A DNA stretch of 64,000 bases from an uncultured Maribacter sp. (GCF_947500405.1 NZ_CANMRY010000004.1:248001-312000); one strand, 5' to 3'; shown: positions 1 to 7,960, counted from the stretch's first letter. Notes: generated from the letters alone by a model not told the origin. Program-made: numbers and translations.

Positions 1-1618
1 AAAAATTTGCATTTTCATCAAGATGAAGATAAAATGTTGCATCTGGTTTCATTAACTCTTTAGAAAGGACTAAACGGTCAAACATTAAAGTTAACCAAGA
101 GGCATCTTGATATGCATCTTTATATGCAAAATCACTACCCGTGTTAAAAGGTGGGTCGATATAGACTTGCTGAATTTGTTCTTTATATAATTTCCTTAAA
201 TTTTGTAGTAATTGAAAATTATCAGTTTTTGCAAGAATCAAATCTATTTGATTTTCATAATCATCTAACTCTCCTAATATTTCAAACTTATATTCTTTAA
301 AATGTATAGTATCTATAGGTAAATATTGATATTCTAAATTTAGTTTGTCGTCGTTAATTATGTTAGATTTAAAACCTTCTTTATAGGCAAAATCAAATTC
401 TTTCCATTCCTTCTTTTCTAATTCACCTTTATCATTAAACCATTCTTCTTTTAAGTTTTTCCATTCATCCACTTGTTTATCCCAACCAGCACTATCTATA
501 ATTTTATTTATTAAAGGAATATTACCTGCTAATTTATCTAAAGTAATGACATAATTACAGTTACGAATAAATTTAGGTTTTTCCCAAATTGCTTTTAATT
601 CATCTTCAAAACGAGCAATATATTCAATAACCTTATGTGCAATCTTTTTGATGTCTTGCATACGCTTTACAGTTGCAGAATCAAAATCGGTTTCTAAATC
701 ATTAAACAACCAATTGTATACATAAATATCAAATTGTTCTTTTAAAAAACCTTCAGCATCTTTATGAATAAAATAATCTATCTCATTTTGTCTTTTGTAA
801 ATGGTAAATATTTTTTTTACATCATCTTCATATAATATTATCCCTTTTTTGTTTAGATATTTTAGTGTTAAATCAAAATTAGAAATAGTATAAGATACTT
901 TAGCTGTATTTGTTACATCATCAATATTTTCAATATTAATACACTTTCTTATATCGCCTTTAGTAGTAAAAACATCTTTGTCTAATTCGCATTTATCAAA
1001 TGCTACTTGACCGTGAAGTGATTCCCCATATTTTTCAAAACAAGTATCTAAAATATCGTTATTTTTGTCAATGCCTAAATACTCTTTAATGCGGTCATAA
1101 CTATTACTTTCTTGATACTTTATTTTAAAAACTACCTCGCTATTTTCCGCCTTTACTAAATGAAATTGAAGAGATTTCTTTTCGTTTCCTTTAGTGTTTT
1201 TTATTTCTGATGCATCAAAAACTATTTTAACACCGTTAACTTCTGTTTGAAGGTCATCATAGTTCGCTTCTGATTTAACGTAATATAATTTTTGAGTTTT
1301 CCAAAATAGTGAAACATCATCACGGTCTGAATACACTTTTTCATAAAGGTTTCTATGTAGTTGTGATTTAGCAAAGAAAACCGTTCCTGTTTCATTTAAA
1401 TAACAATCAAAAAAAGTATAAAGTTTCTCAAATAGCTCTTCTCGAAAATCTGGTTTTATAATCTTATCAATACTTTCTTGAATGTAAGGCTCTATTTCAG
1501 AAAAATATTGTGCCTTTAAATCCATTAAGTTAACGTACCCAGATTTACCTTTAATTGGTTGACCTATAAATGTATCCTTTAATGCAGAAAAGAATCTTTG
1601 TTCGTATGTATGCGCCAT
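1..1618 (-). CDS. Large beta-class adenine-specific DNA methyltransferase, N-terminal part (runs off the left edge)
   Basis: An open frame begins at ATG 1618 (MAHTYEQRFF) and continues uninterrupted to base 1, so about 539 codons are visible and the C-terminus is missing. The catalytic motif IV DPPFNTG lies at residues 488-494, followed by SDFAYKDAYQDASWLTLMFDRL-like sequence and LHLDENANF. This is the order and wording of beta-class N6-adenine methyltransferases such as type III Mod proteins. The unusual point is the roughly 480-residue region before motif IV; in ordinary Mod proteins that stretch is far shorter. It probably carries target recognition or a helper domain. It is the fourth minus-strand gene of the integrative element, 142 bases after the polymerase-like gene. 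Inference: it belongs to a restriction-modification or related defence island whose nuclease/helicase partner lies left of the window. An orphan methylase or a BREX-like methylase cannot be excluded. Confidence 0.85.
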   Translation of the reverse strand, partial: MAHTYEQRFFSALKDTFIGQPIKGKSGYVNLMDLKAQYFSEIEPYIQESIDKIIKPDFREELFEKLYTFFDCYLNETGTVFFAKSQLHRNLYEKVYSDRDDVSLFWKTQKLYYVKSEANYDDLQTEVNGVKIVFDASEIKNTKGNEKKSLQFHLVKAENSEVVFKIKYQESNSYDRIKEYLGIDKNNDILDTCFEKYGESLHGQVAFDKCELDKDVFTTKGDIRKCINIENIDDVTNTAKVSYTISNFDLTLKYLNKKGIILYEDDVKKIFTIYKRQNEIDYFIHKDAEGFLKEQFDIYVYNWLFNDLETDFDSATVKRMQDIKKIAHKVIEYIARFEDELKAIWEKPKFIRNCNYVITLDKLAGNIPLINKIIDSAGWDKQVDEWKNLKEEWFNDKGELEKKEWKEFDFAYKEGFKSNIINDDKLNLEYQYLPIDTIHFKEYKFEILGELDDYENQIDLILAKTDNFQLLQNLRKLYKEQIQQVYIDPPFNTGSDFAYKDAYQDASWLTLMFDRLVLSKELMKPDATFYLHLDENANF

Positions 1619-1732
1619 ATATTATTTTGACCTTCTTAAAAGGTGATATTTAATTTAAAAACCCTAAAAATATAAATCTTTTTTGTGGTAATTAGGAATA
1701 TTTCCAAGTAAATTTTTAAAGTCAATAACCCA

Positions 1733-1759
1733 TTGGGTTTCTTGGGTTGTGTTGGGTTA
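1733..1759. repeat. Three tandem TTGGGTT units
   Basis: TTGGGTT occurs three times at 9-10 bp steps directly after the stop codon of the polymerase-like gene. Read on the minus strand, an AACCCAATGGGTT palindrome lies at its distal end. It could act as a weak terminator or as iteron-like binding sites; nothing in the sequence decides between them. Confidence 0.35.
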
Positions 1760-1760
1760 T

Positions 1761-3272
1761 TTATGCTACAACTTTTGCTTTCTCCTTTAAAGTTTCAAGA
1801 TGCTTTATCATATTGCTTTTACACCATTCTTCACGAGCTAATTTAGGTGCGTGACCAATAGCTTTGGATAATTCTTCTTTCATTATAGTTTCTACCACAT
1901 CAACATATTCTGCTGTTGTTGAAATACTATCGTGTATTGTAAATATTGGTGCATCTGGATATTCAACTGATATACGCTTTGCTATAACATTTATCATTAA
2001 GTAACTCTCAATACTCTGCAACAATCTTGGAAGTAATGTTTTGTCTTTACTCTTAATCTGTCTAAACACCTCATAGACGTATGGAAACATCTCCTTAAAC
2101 ATTTTCTTTGGTTTGGCATCCTCTTGCCCCAAGAATCTATTATCTGTAAATAGCACTTGAAATACTGCTGTTTTAACCTCTTTACGGTTAGCAAATGTTT
2201 CTCCCAATTCCACACCAAAACGGTGCTCTAAAAACTCATAAAGAGTACCACTCACCACAAGATTTATATACTGACTAAACTCACTACTCATAAGTGCTTT
2301 ATCAATATCTCCTAACATAATGTAAGAATCAGTATCGTGGATTTTAATATGTGATATATTCAATCTATCATCAATCCTACCATCAACTTTATAAATATTA
2401 TCATTTATATTATTAAAAGAAGAAAATAGCGACTTTTTGGGCTTATCGAATGTGATTGATAACTCTTTTGGTGCATTTGGCTCATTTTTTTGCTCAATCC
2501 AAAACGAGCGACTCAACAATATAGTGCTTAAATAAGGTTGACTATTTTTTATATCAATTGAAATTAATTTTTGGCCATCATACGTTACTGCATTTCTGAT
2601 AACGCTTCGCATATTGGTAAGGTTGGAATGAAAACGATACACATTATCATCGTGCAACAAATAGTATTCTTCACGACTAATTTTTTCTGCGCTAATTTTT
2701 GCGTGGTTTAATTGTGATATAGGTTCTTTGAATTTTTTTCGACTTCTGTCATAGTCTTTTAACTGCTCGTTATTATCTTTTAATTCAAATTCTTGTGCTA
2801 AAAATTCATTGACGTAATTAATATCAATTTCTAACTTGTCATTAAACCACTTTGTTAAATAGTCAAGATGCTTAACAGATACTTCTCTATTATTTCGTTC
2901 TACTTTTAGTTTTCTGTAAAACGTAAAATCTGTTACTACTGTGGAAGTAATTGCTGTATTGTATTCATCTACTAATCGATACCCTTTGGATTTAAAACCT
3001 GGTATATATTGCCCATCAGTCTCAATTATTTTTAAATCGTGCAATAGATAATCTATGTACTCCTTATAATTGGATATTTTATCTTGTAAGAGTTTAGAGT
3101 TTAATGGAACAAAGCCATCAAACATCAAATCTTTGTTATAAAGAGGTAGCGCATTTATTAAGTGAATAATATAAAGTAGTTTATCTCTTTTGCATCCGTA
3201 TTTTTTAAAATTCGGTGGATTATCATACATCAATTGGTCGACATCCAAATTCTCTGGTATGTATAATCTCAT
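1761..3272 (-). CDS. A-family (Pol I / T7 RNA polymerase-like) palm-domain polymerase of an integrative element
   Basis: This is a 503-residue protein not recognised as a named family, but it carries the polymerase signature of the Pol A / T7 RNAP superfamily in the right order. Motif A is LISIDIKNSQPYLS with Asp240. Motif B is R363-x3-K367-x7-F375, spaced exactly as the T7 RNAP O-helix motif R-x3-K-x7-Y. A Q-containing helix follows at LLQSIESYLM (residue 419), then motif C PIFTIHDSISTT with His447-Asp448, close to the IHDSFGT of T7 RNAP. Both catalytic aspartates are present. Residues 1-230 show no motif I can name. No 3'-5' exonuclease motif was seen. The ATG overlaps the stop of the HTH gene by one base (TAATG), so the two are probably translationally coupled. 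Inferred role: primase or polymerase used in element replication, or template-dependent synthesis in defence; no biochemical role is claimed. Confidence 0.75.
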   Translation of the reverse strand: MRLYIPENLDVDQLMYDNPPNFKKYGCKRDKLLYIIHLINALPLYNKDLMFDGFVPLNSKLLQDKISNYKEYIDYLLHDLKIIETDGQYIPGFKSKGYRLVDEYNTAITSTVVTDFTFYRKLKVERNNREVSVKHLDYLTKWFNDKLEIDINYVNEFLAQEFELKDNNEQLKDYDRSRKKFKEPISQLNHAKISAEKISREEYYLLHDDNVYRFHSNLTNMRSVIRNAVTYDGQKLISIDIKNSQPYLSTILLSRSFWIEQKNEPNAPKELSITFDKPKKSLFSSFNNINDNIYKVDGRIDDRLNISHIKIHDTDSYIMLGDIDKALMSSEFSQYINLVVSGTLYEFLEHRFGVELGETFANRKEVKTAVFQVLFTDNRFLGQEDAKPKKMFKEMFPYVYEVFRQIKSKDKTLLPRLLQSIESYLMINVIAKRISVEYPDAPIFTIHDSISTTAEYVDVVETIMKEELSKAIGHAPKLAREEWCKSNMIKHLETLKEKAKVVA

Positions 3273-3535
3273 TATGCACTTTTGTTTTGGATTAAAATTC
3301 CGATTACATCATCATACTCATAGTACATTGTTTTACCCATTTTGGTATAGGGTAATGTTCCGTTGATTCGTAAGTTCTGCAACGTGCCTGCTGAAATATT
3401 TAATAGTTCACGTACGTCTGCTGATTTTAACCACTTTTTTTGCTCGTTTTGGCTTCCTAAAATTGTCTTAAGTTCTGTAATGATTTCTTGTTTTAGAGTC
3501 TTTAAATCATCCTTTGTAATTACTTCAAATGTCAT
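3272..3535 (-). CDS. Small helix-turn-helix protein, excisionase / MerR-like fold
   Basis: This 87-residue protein has an N-terminal charged helix (residues 1-32) followed by a winged helix-turn-helix of the excisionase/HTH_17 type: KWLKSADVRELLNISAGTL, recognition helix, then LPYTKMGKTMYYEYDDV wing (about residues 34-76). Proteins of this shape sit next to tyrosine integrases in many Bacteroidota integrative elements and serve as recombination directionality factors or element regulators. It lies 184 bases downstream of the integrase stop, in the same direction, and its TAA overlaps the ATG of the polymerase-like gene by one base. The assignment as Xis rather than a repressor is inference from context. 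Confidence 0.8.
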   Translation of the reverse strand: MTFEVITKDDLKTLKQEIITELKTILGSQNEQKKWLKSADVRELLNISAGTLQNLRINGTLPYTKMGKTMYYEYDDVIGILIQNKSA

Positions 3536-3661
3536 TCTATATTAAAATGTATTAAAAGGTGTAAACACCTGATTTATATTGTGTTAATTTACGACAATTT
3601 GATGTTTTTATAAAATGAAGTTATAAACAGTTGTAAACAAAAAGGGCTCTTTTTTCAACAG

Positions 3662-3686
3662 AAAAACCCCTGTAAAAACAAGGGTA
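3662..3686 (-). terminator. Rho-independent terminator after the integrase gene
   Basis: On the minus strand ACCCTTGT and ACAGGGGT can pair around a TTTT loop (one G-T wobble), followed by a T run. It starts 34 bases after the integrase stop codon and would separate integrase transcription from the HTH-polymerase pair. Confidence 0.6.
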
Positions 3687-3719
3687 TAAGCATATACTTA
3701 TATATTCTGTATTTATGTT

Positions 3720-4970
3720 CTAATTAGCTATTCTTTTGGAATCGTCAACAATACTCTTATCTGCAAACTTTTGTTTTAAAATTGCCATATCATCACTCAC
3801 TTTTCTATCCAATATTTTAGCATAGTGTTGTGTTGTTTTTAGTGATTTATGACCTAACATTTTACTTACGGATTCCATTGGCACACCATTAGACAATGTT
3901 ACAGTAGTTGCAAACGTATGACGAGCTAAATGGGTGGTTAAGTTTTTGTTGATACCACACAAGTCTGCTATCTCTTTTAAATAGGCATTAGACTTTTGAT
4001 TGCTTAATACAGGAAGTAATACGCCTTTTGTAACTGCCTCTGGATGGTTCTCATATTTCTTTATTATCTCTAAAGCGGTTGGAAGTAGTGGAATATTACT
4101 GCGTGTATCGGTTTTAGTTCGCTTTGTCTTTATCCATTTATCGCCATCAATACCAAATACCAAATTATCTTTTGATAGCTTCTTAACGTCGCTATATGCT
4201 AAACCTGTAAAGCAACAGAATATAAAAATATCTCTTACTTGCTCTAAACGATTGGTATGTAATTCTTTTTCGAGCATAGTTTGTATTTCTTCTTCTGAAA
4301 GGAATTGACGTTCTACTTCTTTTAAACGGACTTTATAATTGAGGAATGGGTCTTTTTTAATCCAATCGTTTGCTATTGCTATACGTACTATTTTTTTAAA
4401 ATTCTTGATATACTTAATTGTACTATTGTGTCCGCAGTTTCTAACGGTTTTTAAATAGAACTCAAAATCTGTAATATACTTGTGGTCTATTCTGTTTACT
4501 GGTATATCACTTACATTGTATTGATGTTGCATAAAATCTTGCAGATGCTTACATACGGTTTTATAACGCTCTAAAGTTCCTGCCGAAAACTCTCTACCAA
4601 CTAATTTTTCAACTTGCTTGTTGTGATTTTTAAAGATGGTTATAAGTGTTCTTTGTTTTTCCTCAACGCCTAAAAACTTGTTTTTGAGGGTTTCTGTAGT
4701 AACCTCTTTGTTATCTTGAACTAAGTCTCTTTGGCTTTGATATACTTTGGTAGTAAGTGAATCTAAATAGGCATTTAGTTCTCGTATATCTTCTGTTCTA
4801 CCAATAGCTTTATTGGCTTCAATGCTCCATTTCTCAATCTCAATGGTACGTTTTGTACTAATCTCTGTACGCTTACCATCTATGGTAATACGTAGGTAAA
4901 TAGGGCATTTGCCCTGTGCATCTACTTTACTTTTTTTTAAGTAGAATAATAATCCAAATGTTTTGTTCAT
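3720..4970 (-). CDS. Tyrosine-type site-specific integrase of the Bacteroidota mobile-element type
   Basis: This 416-residue recombinase catalyses integration and excision of the element. The N-terminal arm-binding domain (about 1-90, FGLLFYLKKSK...CPIYLRITIDGKRTEISTKR) is followed by a SAM-like core-binding domain (about 105-205) and the catalytic domain. Catalytic residues visible are H347-x2-R350 (HLARH), H374 (LGHKS) and nucleophile Y383 (QHYAKI). The first catalytic Arg is replaced by Ala258 in TGLAYSDV. Such a substitution is known in Bacteroidota integrases of the CTnDOT group and does not imply inactivity. The gene starts 236 bases from the 3' end of tRNA-Ser(UGA) and reads away from it, the usual geometry of an element integrated at a tRNA 3' end. 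GGTCACC motifs crowd its start. Confidence 0.95.
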   Translation of the reverse strand: MNKTFGLLFYLKKSKVDAQGKCPIYLRITIDGKRTEISTKRTIEIEKWSIEANKAIGRTEDIRELNAYLDSLTTKVYQSQRDLVQDNKEVTTETLKNKFLGVEEKQRTLITIFKNHNKQVEKLVGREFSAGTLERYKTVCKHLQDFMQHQYNVSDIPVNRIDHKYITDFEFYLKTVRNCGHNSTIKYIKNFKKIVRIAIANDWIKKDPFLNYKVRLKEVERQFLSEEEIQTMLEKELHTNRLEQVRDIFIFCCFTGLAYSDVKKLSKDNLVFGIDGDKWIKTKRTKTDTRSNIPLLPTALEIIKKYENHPEAVTKGVLLPVLSNQKSNAYLKEIADLCGINKNLTTHLARHTFATTVTLSNGVPMESVSKMLGHKSLKTTQHYAKILDRKVSDDMAILKQKFADKSIVDDSKRIAN

Positions 4971-4973
4971 TCT

Positions 4974-5106
4974 GGTGACCTTTAATTATACATTAATTTA
5001 CAAAATTTCGAGGTCTTTTAATTGATATATTATGCTGATTTATAAATAGTTACAAACAATTAGGTGACCTAATTAAGGTTTAAAAAAGGTCACCTAATAG
5101 GTCACC
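4974..5106. promoter_or_regulatory. Cluster of four GGTCACC/GGTGACC boxes upstream of the integrase
   Basis: GGTGACC occurs at 4974-4980 (3 bases before the integrase ATG) and 5063-5069. GGTCACC occurs at 5088-5094 and 5100-5106. TAGGTGACCT (5061-5070) and AGGTCACCTA (5087-5096) form a perfect 10-bp inverted repeat, and the last two boxes are a direct repeat at 12 bp. Candidate binding sites for the integrase arm domain, the HTH protein or a repressor; which one is inference. Confidence 0.55.
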
Positions 5107-5151
5107 AACAGAATGGTATTTAATACATATTTTGATGTTTTGGGTAAAATA

Positions 5152-5185
5152 AAAAGTCCCATAAACATTGAGTTTACAGGACTTT
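5152..5185 (-). terminator. Terminator of the tRNA-Ser gene
   Basis: AAAGTCC and GGACTTT pair around a partly paired interior (GTAAAC / GTTTAT), followed on the minus strand by a T-rich run. It lies 21 bases after the tRNA 3' end and separates it from the integrase region. Confidence 0.6.
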
Positions 5186-5205
5186 CGTCGATTTTGAATA
5201 AATCT

Positions 5206-5293
5206 TGGCGGAGAAAGAGGGATTCGAACCCCCGGAGGTGTGACCCTCAACAGTTTTCAAGACTGCCGCATTCGACCACTCTGCCATTTCTCC
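5206..5293 (-). tRNA. tRNA-Ser (anticodon UGA)
   Basis: The 88-base class II tRNA has acceptor stem GGAGAAA/TTTCTCC, discriminator G and an encoded CCA (5206-5208). The anticodon stem-loop is CAGTCTTGAAAACTG with anticodon TGA, the variable arm is long (TGAGGGTCACACCTC region), and the T-loop is GGTTCGAATCC. It reads UCN serine codons. Its 3' half faces the integrase, so it is the likely attachment target of the element to the left. Confidence 0.95.
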
Positions 5294-5328
5294 TGAGTGC
5301 CTCATCAGCTATTTGCTGAATGCGGGTG

Positions 5329-5336
5329 CAAATATA
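5329..5336 (-). promoter_or_regulatory. -7 promoter box of tRNA-Ser
   Basis: TATATTTG on the minus strand matches the Bacteroidota -7 consensus TAnnTTTG and sits 35 bases upstream of the tRNA 5' end. No clear TTG -33 box was found at the usual distance. Confidence 0.5.
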
Positions 5337-5471
5337 GAAAGCTTTTTTATTTTTATAAAGACTTTTTCTCTTTTTTATAAATATTTTTTTACAAAATCTA
5401 AGGTTTTTCCTTTTGTGTGCTTATTAATCAAAGGTTTAACGGTAGTTTACGTACTTAAAAAATTACTTCCG

Positions 5472-5479
5472 TACCTTTG
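5472..5479 (+). promoter_or_regulatory. -7 promoter box of selO, four bases before its start codon
   Basis: TACCTTTG is a perfect TAnnTTTG box; only TTTT separates it from the ATG at 5484. If used, transcription begins at or almost at the start codon, giving a leaderless message. It also argues that the coding region does not start further upstream. Confidence 0.5.
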
Positions 5480-5483
5480 TTTT

Positions 5484-7046
5484 ATGAAATTAAATCTAAA
5501 AAACACCTTTTCTAAAGAGCTTCCTGCAGATCCTATTAAAGAAAATACTAGGAGGCAAGTTCCTGAGGCTTGTTTTTCTTATGTTACGCCTAAAAAAACA
5601 GCAAAACCAGAGCTTTTGCATGTTGTACCTTCTATGGCGCAAGCGTTAGGTATTTCTGAGGAAGAAACGTATAAAAAAGACTTTCTAGAGGTTTTTAGTG
5701 GTAATGCTATACTTCCTAATTCTAGCCCCTATGCTATGTGCTATGGCGGACACCAGTTTGGTAATTGGGCAGGACAATTAGGAGACGGTAGAGCCATTAA
5801 TTTAGGAGAAATAGATCAAGCAAATAAACGTTGGGTGGTGCAGTTAAAAGGTGCGGGGGAAACCCCGTATTCTAGAAATGCAGATGGTTTGGCAGTTTTA
5901 CGCTCTTCTATTAGAGAATATTTGTGTAGTGAGGCCATGTATTATTTAGGAGTACCAACCACAAGAGCATTGTCTTTAATGCTAACAGGTGATAAAGTGC
6001 TTAGAGATGTTTTATATAATGGCAATACGGCTTATGAAAAAGGAGCCGTAGTTACAAGGCTAGCGCCAAGTTTTATACGTTTTGGAAATTTTGAAATTTT
6101 TTCTTCTAGGAATGATATTGCTACCCTTAAGAAATTAACAGATTATACTATAAAGTATTTTTATTCGCATTTAGGAGAGCCTTCTAAAGAGGCTTATGTT
6201 GCTTTTTTTAAAGAAGTAGCAGACAAAAGTTTAGAAATGGTGTTGCATTGGCAAAGAGTTGGTTTTGTGCATGGCGTTATGAATACCGATAATATGAGTA
6301 TTTTAGGACTTACTATAGATTATGGACCTTATGGTTGGTTAGAGGGCTATGATTTAGGATGGACACCCAATACCACAGACCGCCAGAATAAACGGTACCG
6401 CTATGGAAATCAGCCACAAGTGGTGCAATGGAACCTGTACCAATTAGCAAATGCCATATATCCTTTAATTGGCGAAGCAGAAGGCTTGGAAGAAATACTG
6501 CATAATTTTAGTACTACCTATGATGCTAAAGAACAAGAGATGTTAGCTTCTAAAATTGGGGTATTTACGAGCCAAAGCGGAGATGTAAAATTGCTACACA
6601 GCTTACAAGAACTTTTACAAGCAACAGAGACTGATATGACCATCTTTTATAGAGAGTTGGCAGCCTTTAAATTAGACGCTCCGTTAGAAGGATTGGACAT
6701 CGTTAAAGAAGCTTTTTACACCCTAGAAGAACTTACAGAAGAGTTAAAAGAAAAATGGAATTTGTGGTTTACAGTCTATGCGGAAAGATTAGAGAAAGAA
6801 GCTCTGTCTGCAGATGAACGCATAGAAAAAATGCAGAAAATAAACCCAAAATACGTGCTGCGTAACTATATGGCACAGCTTGCAATTGATGCTTCAGATA
6901 AAGGAAATTATAGTGTTCTTAATGAATTGTTTACTATGTTATTGAAACCTTATGAGGAACAGCCAGAATATACTAAGTGGTATGCAAAGCGCCCAGAGTG
7001 GGCAAGAAATAAAGTGGGATGTTCAATGCTCTCTTGTAGTTCGTAA
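5484..7046 (+). CDS. selO: Protein adenylyltransferase SelO (YdiU / UPF0061 family)
   Basis: SelO is a pseudokinase-fold enzyme that transfers AMP from ATP to Ser/Thr/Tyr of target proteins and is linked to oxidative-stress control. The 520-residue product shows GGHQFGNWAGQLGDGR (88-103), the nucleotide-binding Lys in LKGAGETPYSR (K122), HGVMNTDN (263-270) and the metal-binding DYGPYG (279-284). The C-terminus ends SCSS, with Cys at the antepenultimate position where eukaryotic SelO has selenocysteine. An in-frame start at 5313 would add 57 hydrophobic residues absent from the family. It would also begin just upstream of the tRNA-Ser 5' end, so MKLNLKN at 5484 is preferred. Single gene, convergent with the small ORF that follows. 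Confidence 0.95.
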   Translation: MKLNLKNTFSKELPADPIKENTRRQVPEACFSYVTPKKTAKPELLHVVPSMAQALGISEEETYKKDFLEVFSGNAILPNSSPYAMCYGGHQFGNWAGQLGDGRAINLGEIDQANKRWVVQLKGAGETPYSRNADGLAVLRSSIREYLCSEAMYYLGVPTTRALSLMLTGDKVLRDVLYNGNTAYEKGAVVTRLAPSFIRFGNFEIFSSRNDIATLKKLTDYTIKYFYSHLGEPSKEAYVAFFKEVADKSLEMVLHWQRVGFVHGVMNTDNMSILGLTIDYGPYGWLEGYDLGWTPNTTDRQNKRYRYGNQPQVVQWNLYQLANAIYPLIGEAEGLEEILHNFSTTYDAKEQEMLASKIGVFTSQSGDVKLLHSLQELLQATETDMTIFYRELAAFKLDAPLEGLDIVKEAFYTLEELTEELKEKWNLWFTVYAERLEKEALSADERIEKMQKINPKYVLRNYMAQLAIDASDKGNYSVLNELFTMLLKPYEEQPEYTKWYAKRPEWARNKVGCSMLSCSS

Positions 7047-7060
7047 AAAGCAGAAAAATA

Positions 7061-7264
7061 TTAGTCTATAAATGTATTTACCGAAGTAACAAGATTACAC
7101 TTTTCTCGTAAATACTTCTGAAAATTAAAGGCAGTTTCATTATCCTCAAAAACCATGGCTTGGTGTATGCTTGGGCTAAGTTCTAGGTGTCCTAATAAGT
7201 ATTCTACAAAATACGTATTGTCATCCGTTAGTAAAACATAATGGCCAGGTTCTTTGGTAGGCAT
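7061..7264 (-). CDS. Small protein of unknown function (67 aa)
   Basis: The product (MPTKEPGHYVLLTDDNTYFV...) is soluble and acidic, without signal peptide, membrane segment or a motif I recognise. The reading frame is the only credible coding one in the SelO-Lrp interval, ends 15 bases from the selO stop, and codon use looks like that of the neighbours. Function unknown. Confidence 0.55.
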   Translation of the reverse strand: MPTKEPGHYVLLTDDNTYFVEYLLGHLELSPSIHQAMVFEDNETAFNFQKYLREKCNLVTSVNTFID

Positions 7265-7381
7265 ACAGTATTTAAATTTCTAGTGTTTTATTTTGTACCT
7301 ATAAAGTACAAAAAACAGCGTAATATACTGCTTTAATCTACTTTTTTATAGGTAATTATATTTTTTTTGATGTATTGGAGG

Positions 7382-7846
7382 TTAAAAAGGGTATTCTGTA
7401 GTTGCTGTTATTTCTTTTAAAACAAAATAGCTTTCTAAAACCCCAATATTTGAAATTTTAGAGAGTTTGGTGCGTACAAATTCATGATAGGCAGCAAGGC
7501 TTTCAATATTTATTTTTAAGAAAAAATCGACCTTACCAGCCATATGGTAGCACTCCTGTACCTCTTTTAGGTTTTTAATTTGTTCTTCAAATTTCTCTAT
7601 AAATCCTTCATTATGATACCGTTGTGATACTAGGCAAATAGCAGTAACTGGTATATTTAGTTTGCTTTGGTCTAGTAAAGCCACATATTTTTTTATAATA
7701 CCTCTTTTTTCAAGTTTTCTAATACGTTCATAAATGGGCGAAGCTGTAAGATTTAGCTCTTGTGCAATTTCTTTAGTTGTTTTCTTAGCGTCTTTTTGTA
7801 GAATTTGTAAAATCCTAAGGTCGGTTTCGTCTATTTGCTCCATCAC
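7382..7846 (-). CDS. Lrp/AsnC-family transcriptional regulator next to tdh-kbl
   Basis: This 154-residue regulator has an N-terminal winged HTH (residues about 6-50; KKTTKEIAQELNLTASPIYERIRKLEKRGII) and a C-terminal RAM ligand-binding domain (about 65-150; CYHMAGKVDFFLKI, EITATTEYPF). Lrp-type proteins sense amino acids. It is divergent from the threonine dehydrogenase gene with a perfect inverted repeat between them, so it most likely controls threonine breakdown and itself. The start is GTG at 7846 immediately followed by ATG at 7843; either gives the same protein within one residue. Confidence 0.95.
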   Translation of the reverse strand: MMEQIDETDLRILQILQKDAKKTTKEIAQELNLTASPIYERIRKLEKRGIIKKYVALLDQSKLNIPVTAICLVSQRYHNEGFIEKFEEQIKNLKEVQECYHMAGKVDFFLKINIESLAAYHEFVRTKLSKISNIGVLESYFVLKEITATTEYPF

Positions 7847-7878
7847 AGTTATTTTTAGTTGTAAAAGATTAAAAAACA

Positions 7879-7910
7879 GATTTTAAAAGTAATAAATATG
7901 TTTTAAAATC
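7879..7910. promoter_or_regulatory. Candidate Lrp operator: perfect inverted repeat
   Basis: GATTTTAAAA (7879-7888) and TTTTAAAATC (7901-7910) are exact inverted copies 12 bases apart in the divergent lrp/tdh promoter region. AT-rich dyads of this kind suit an Lrp-family dimer. Confidence 0.5.
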
Positions 7911-7960
7911 AAACTTAAAGATAAATTTACTTAATTTTTAATTGAATGCAGTATATTTAT

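Noticed and set aside
3720..4970. Integrase called inactive because the first catalytic Arg is Ala258
   Set aside because: The same position is substituted in functional Bacteroidota integrases of the CTnDOT group, and the other catalytic residues are intact.
5113..5319. 68-codon ORF across the tRNA-Ser gene
   Set aside because: It overlaps the whole tRNA on the opposite strand and its translation is the familiar spurious product of class II tRNA sequence.
5313..5483. In-frame N-terminal extension of selO
   Set aside because: It is hydrophobic, starts only 20 bases from the tRNA-Ser 5' end, is absent from the family, and a -7 promoter box sits inside it just before the ATG at 5484.
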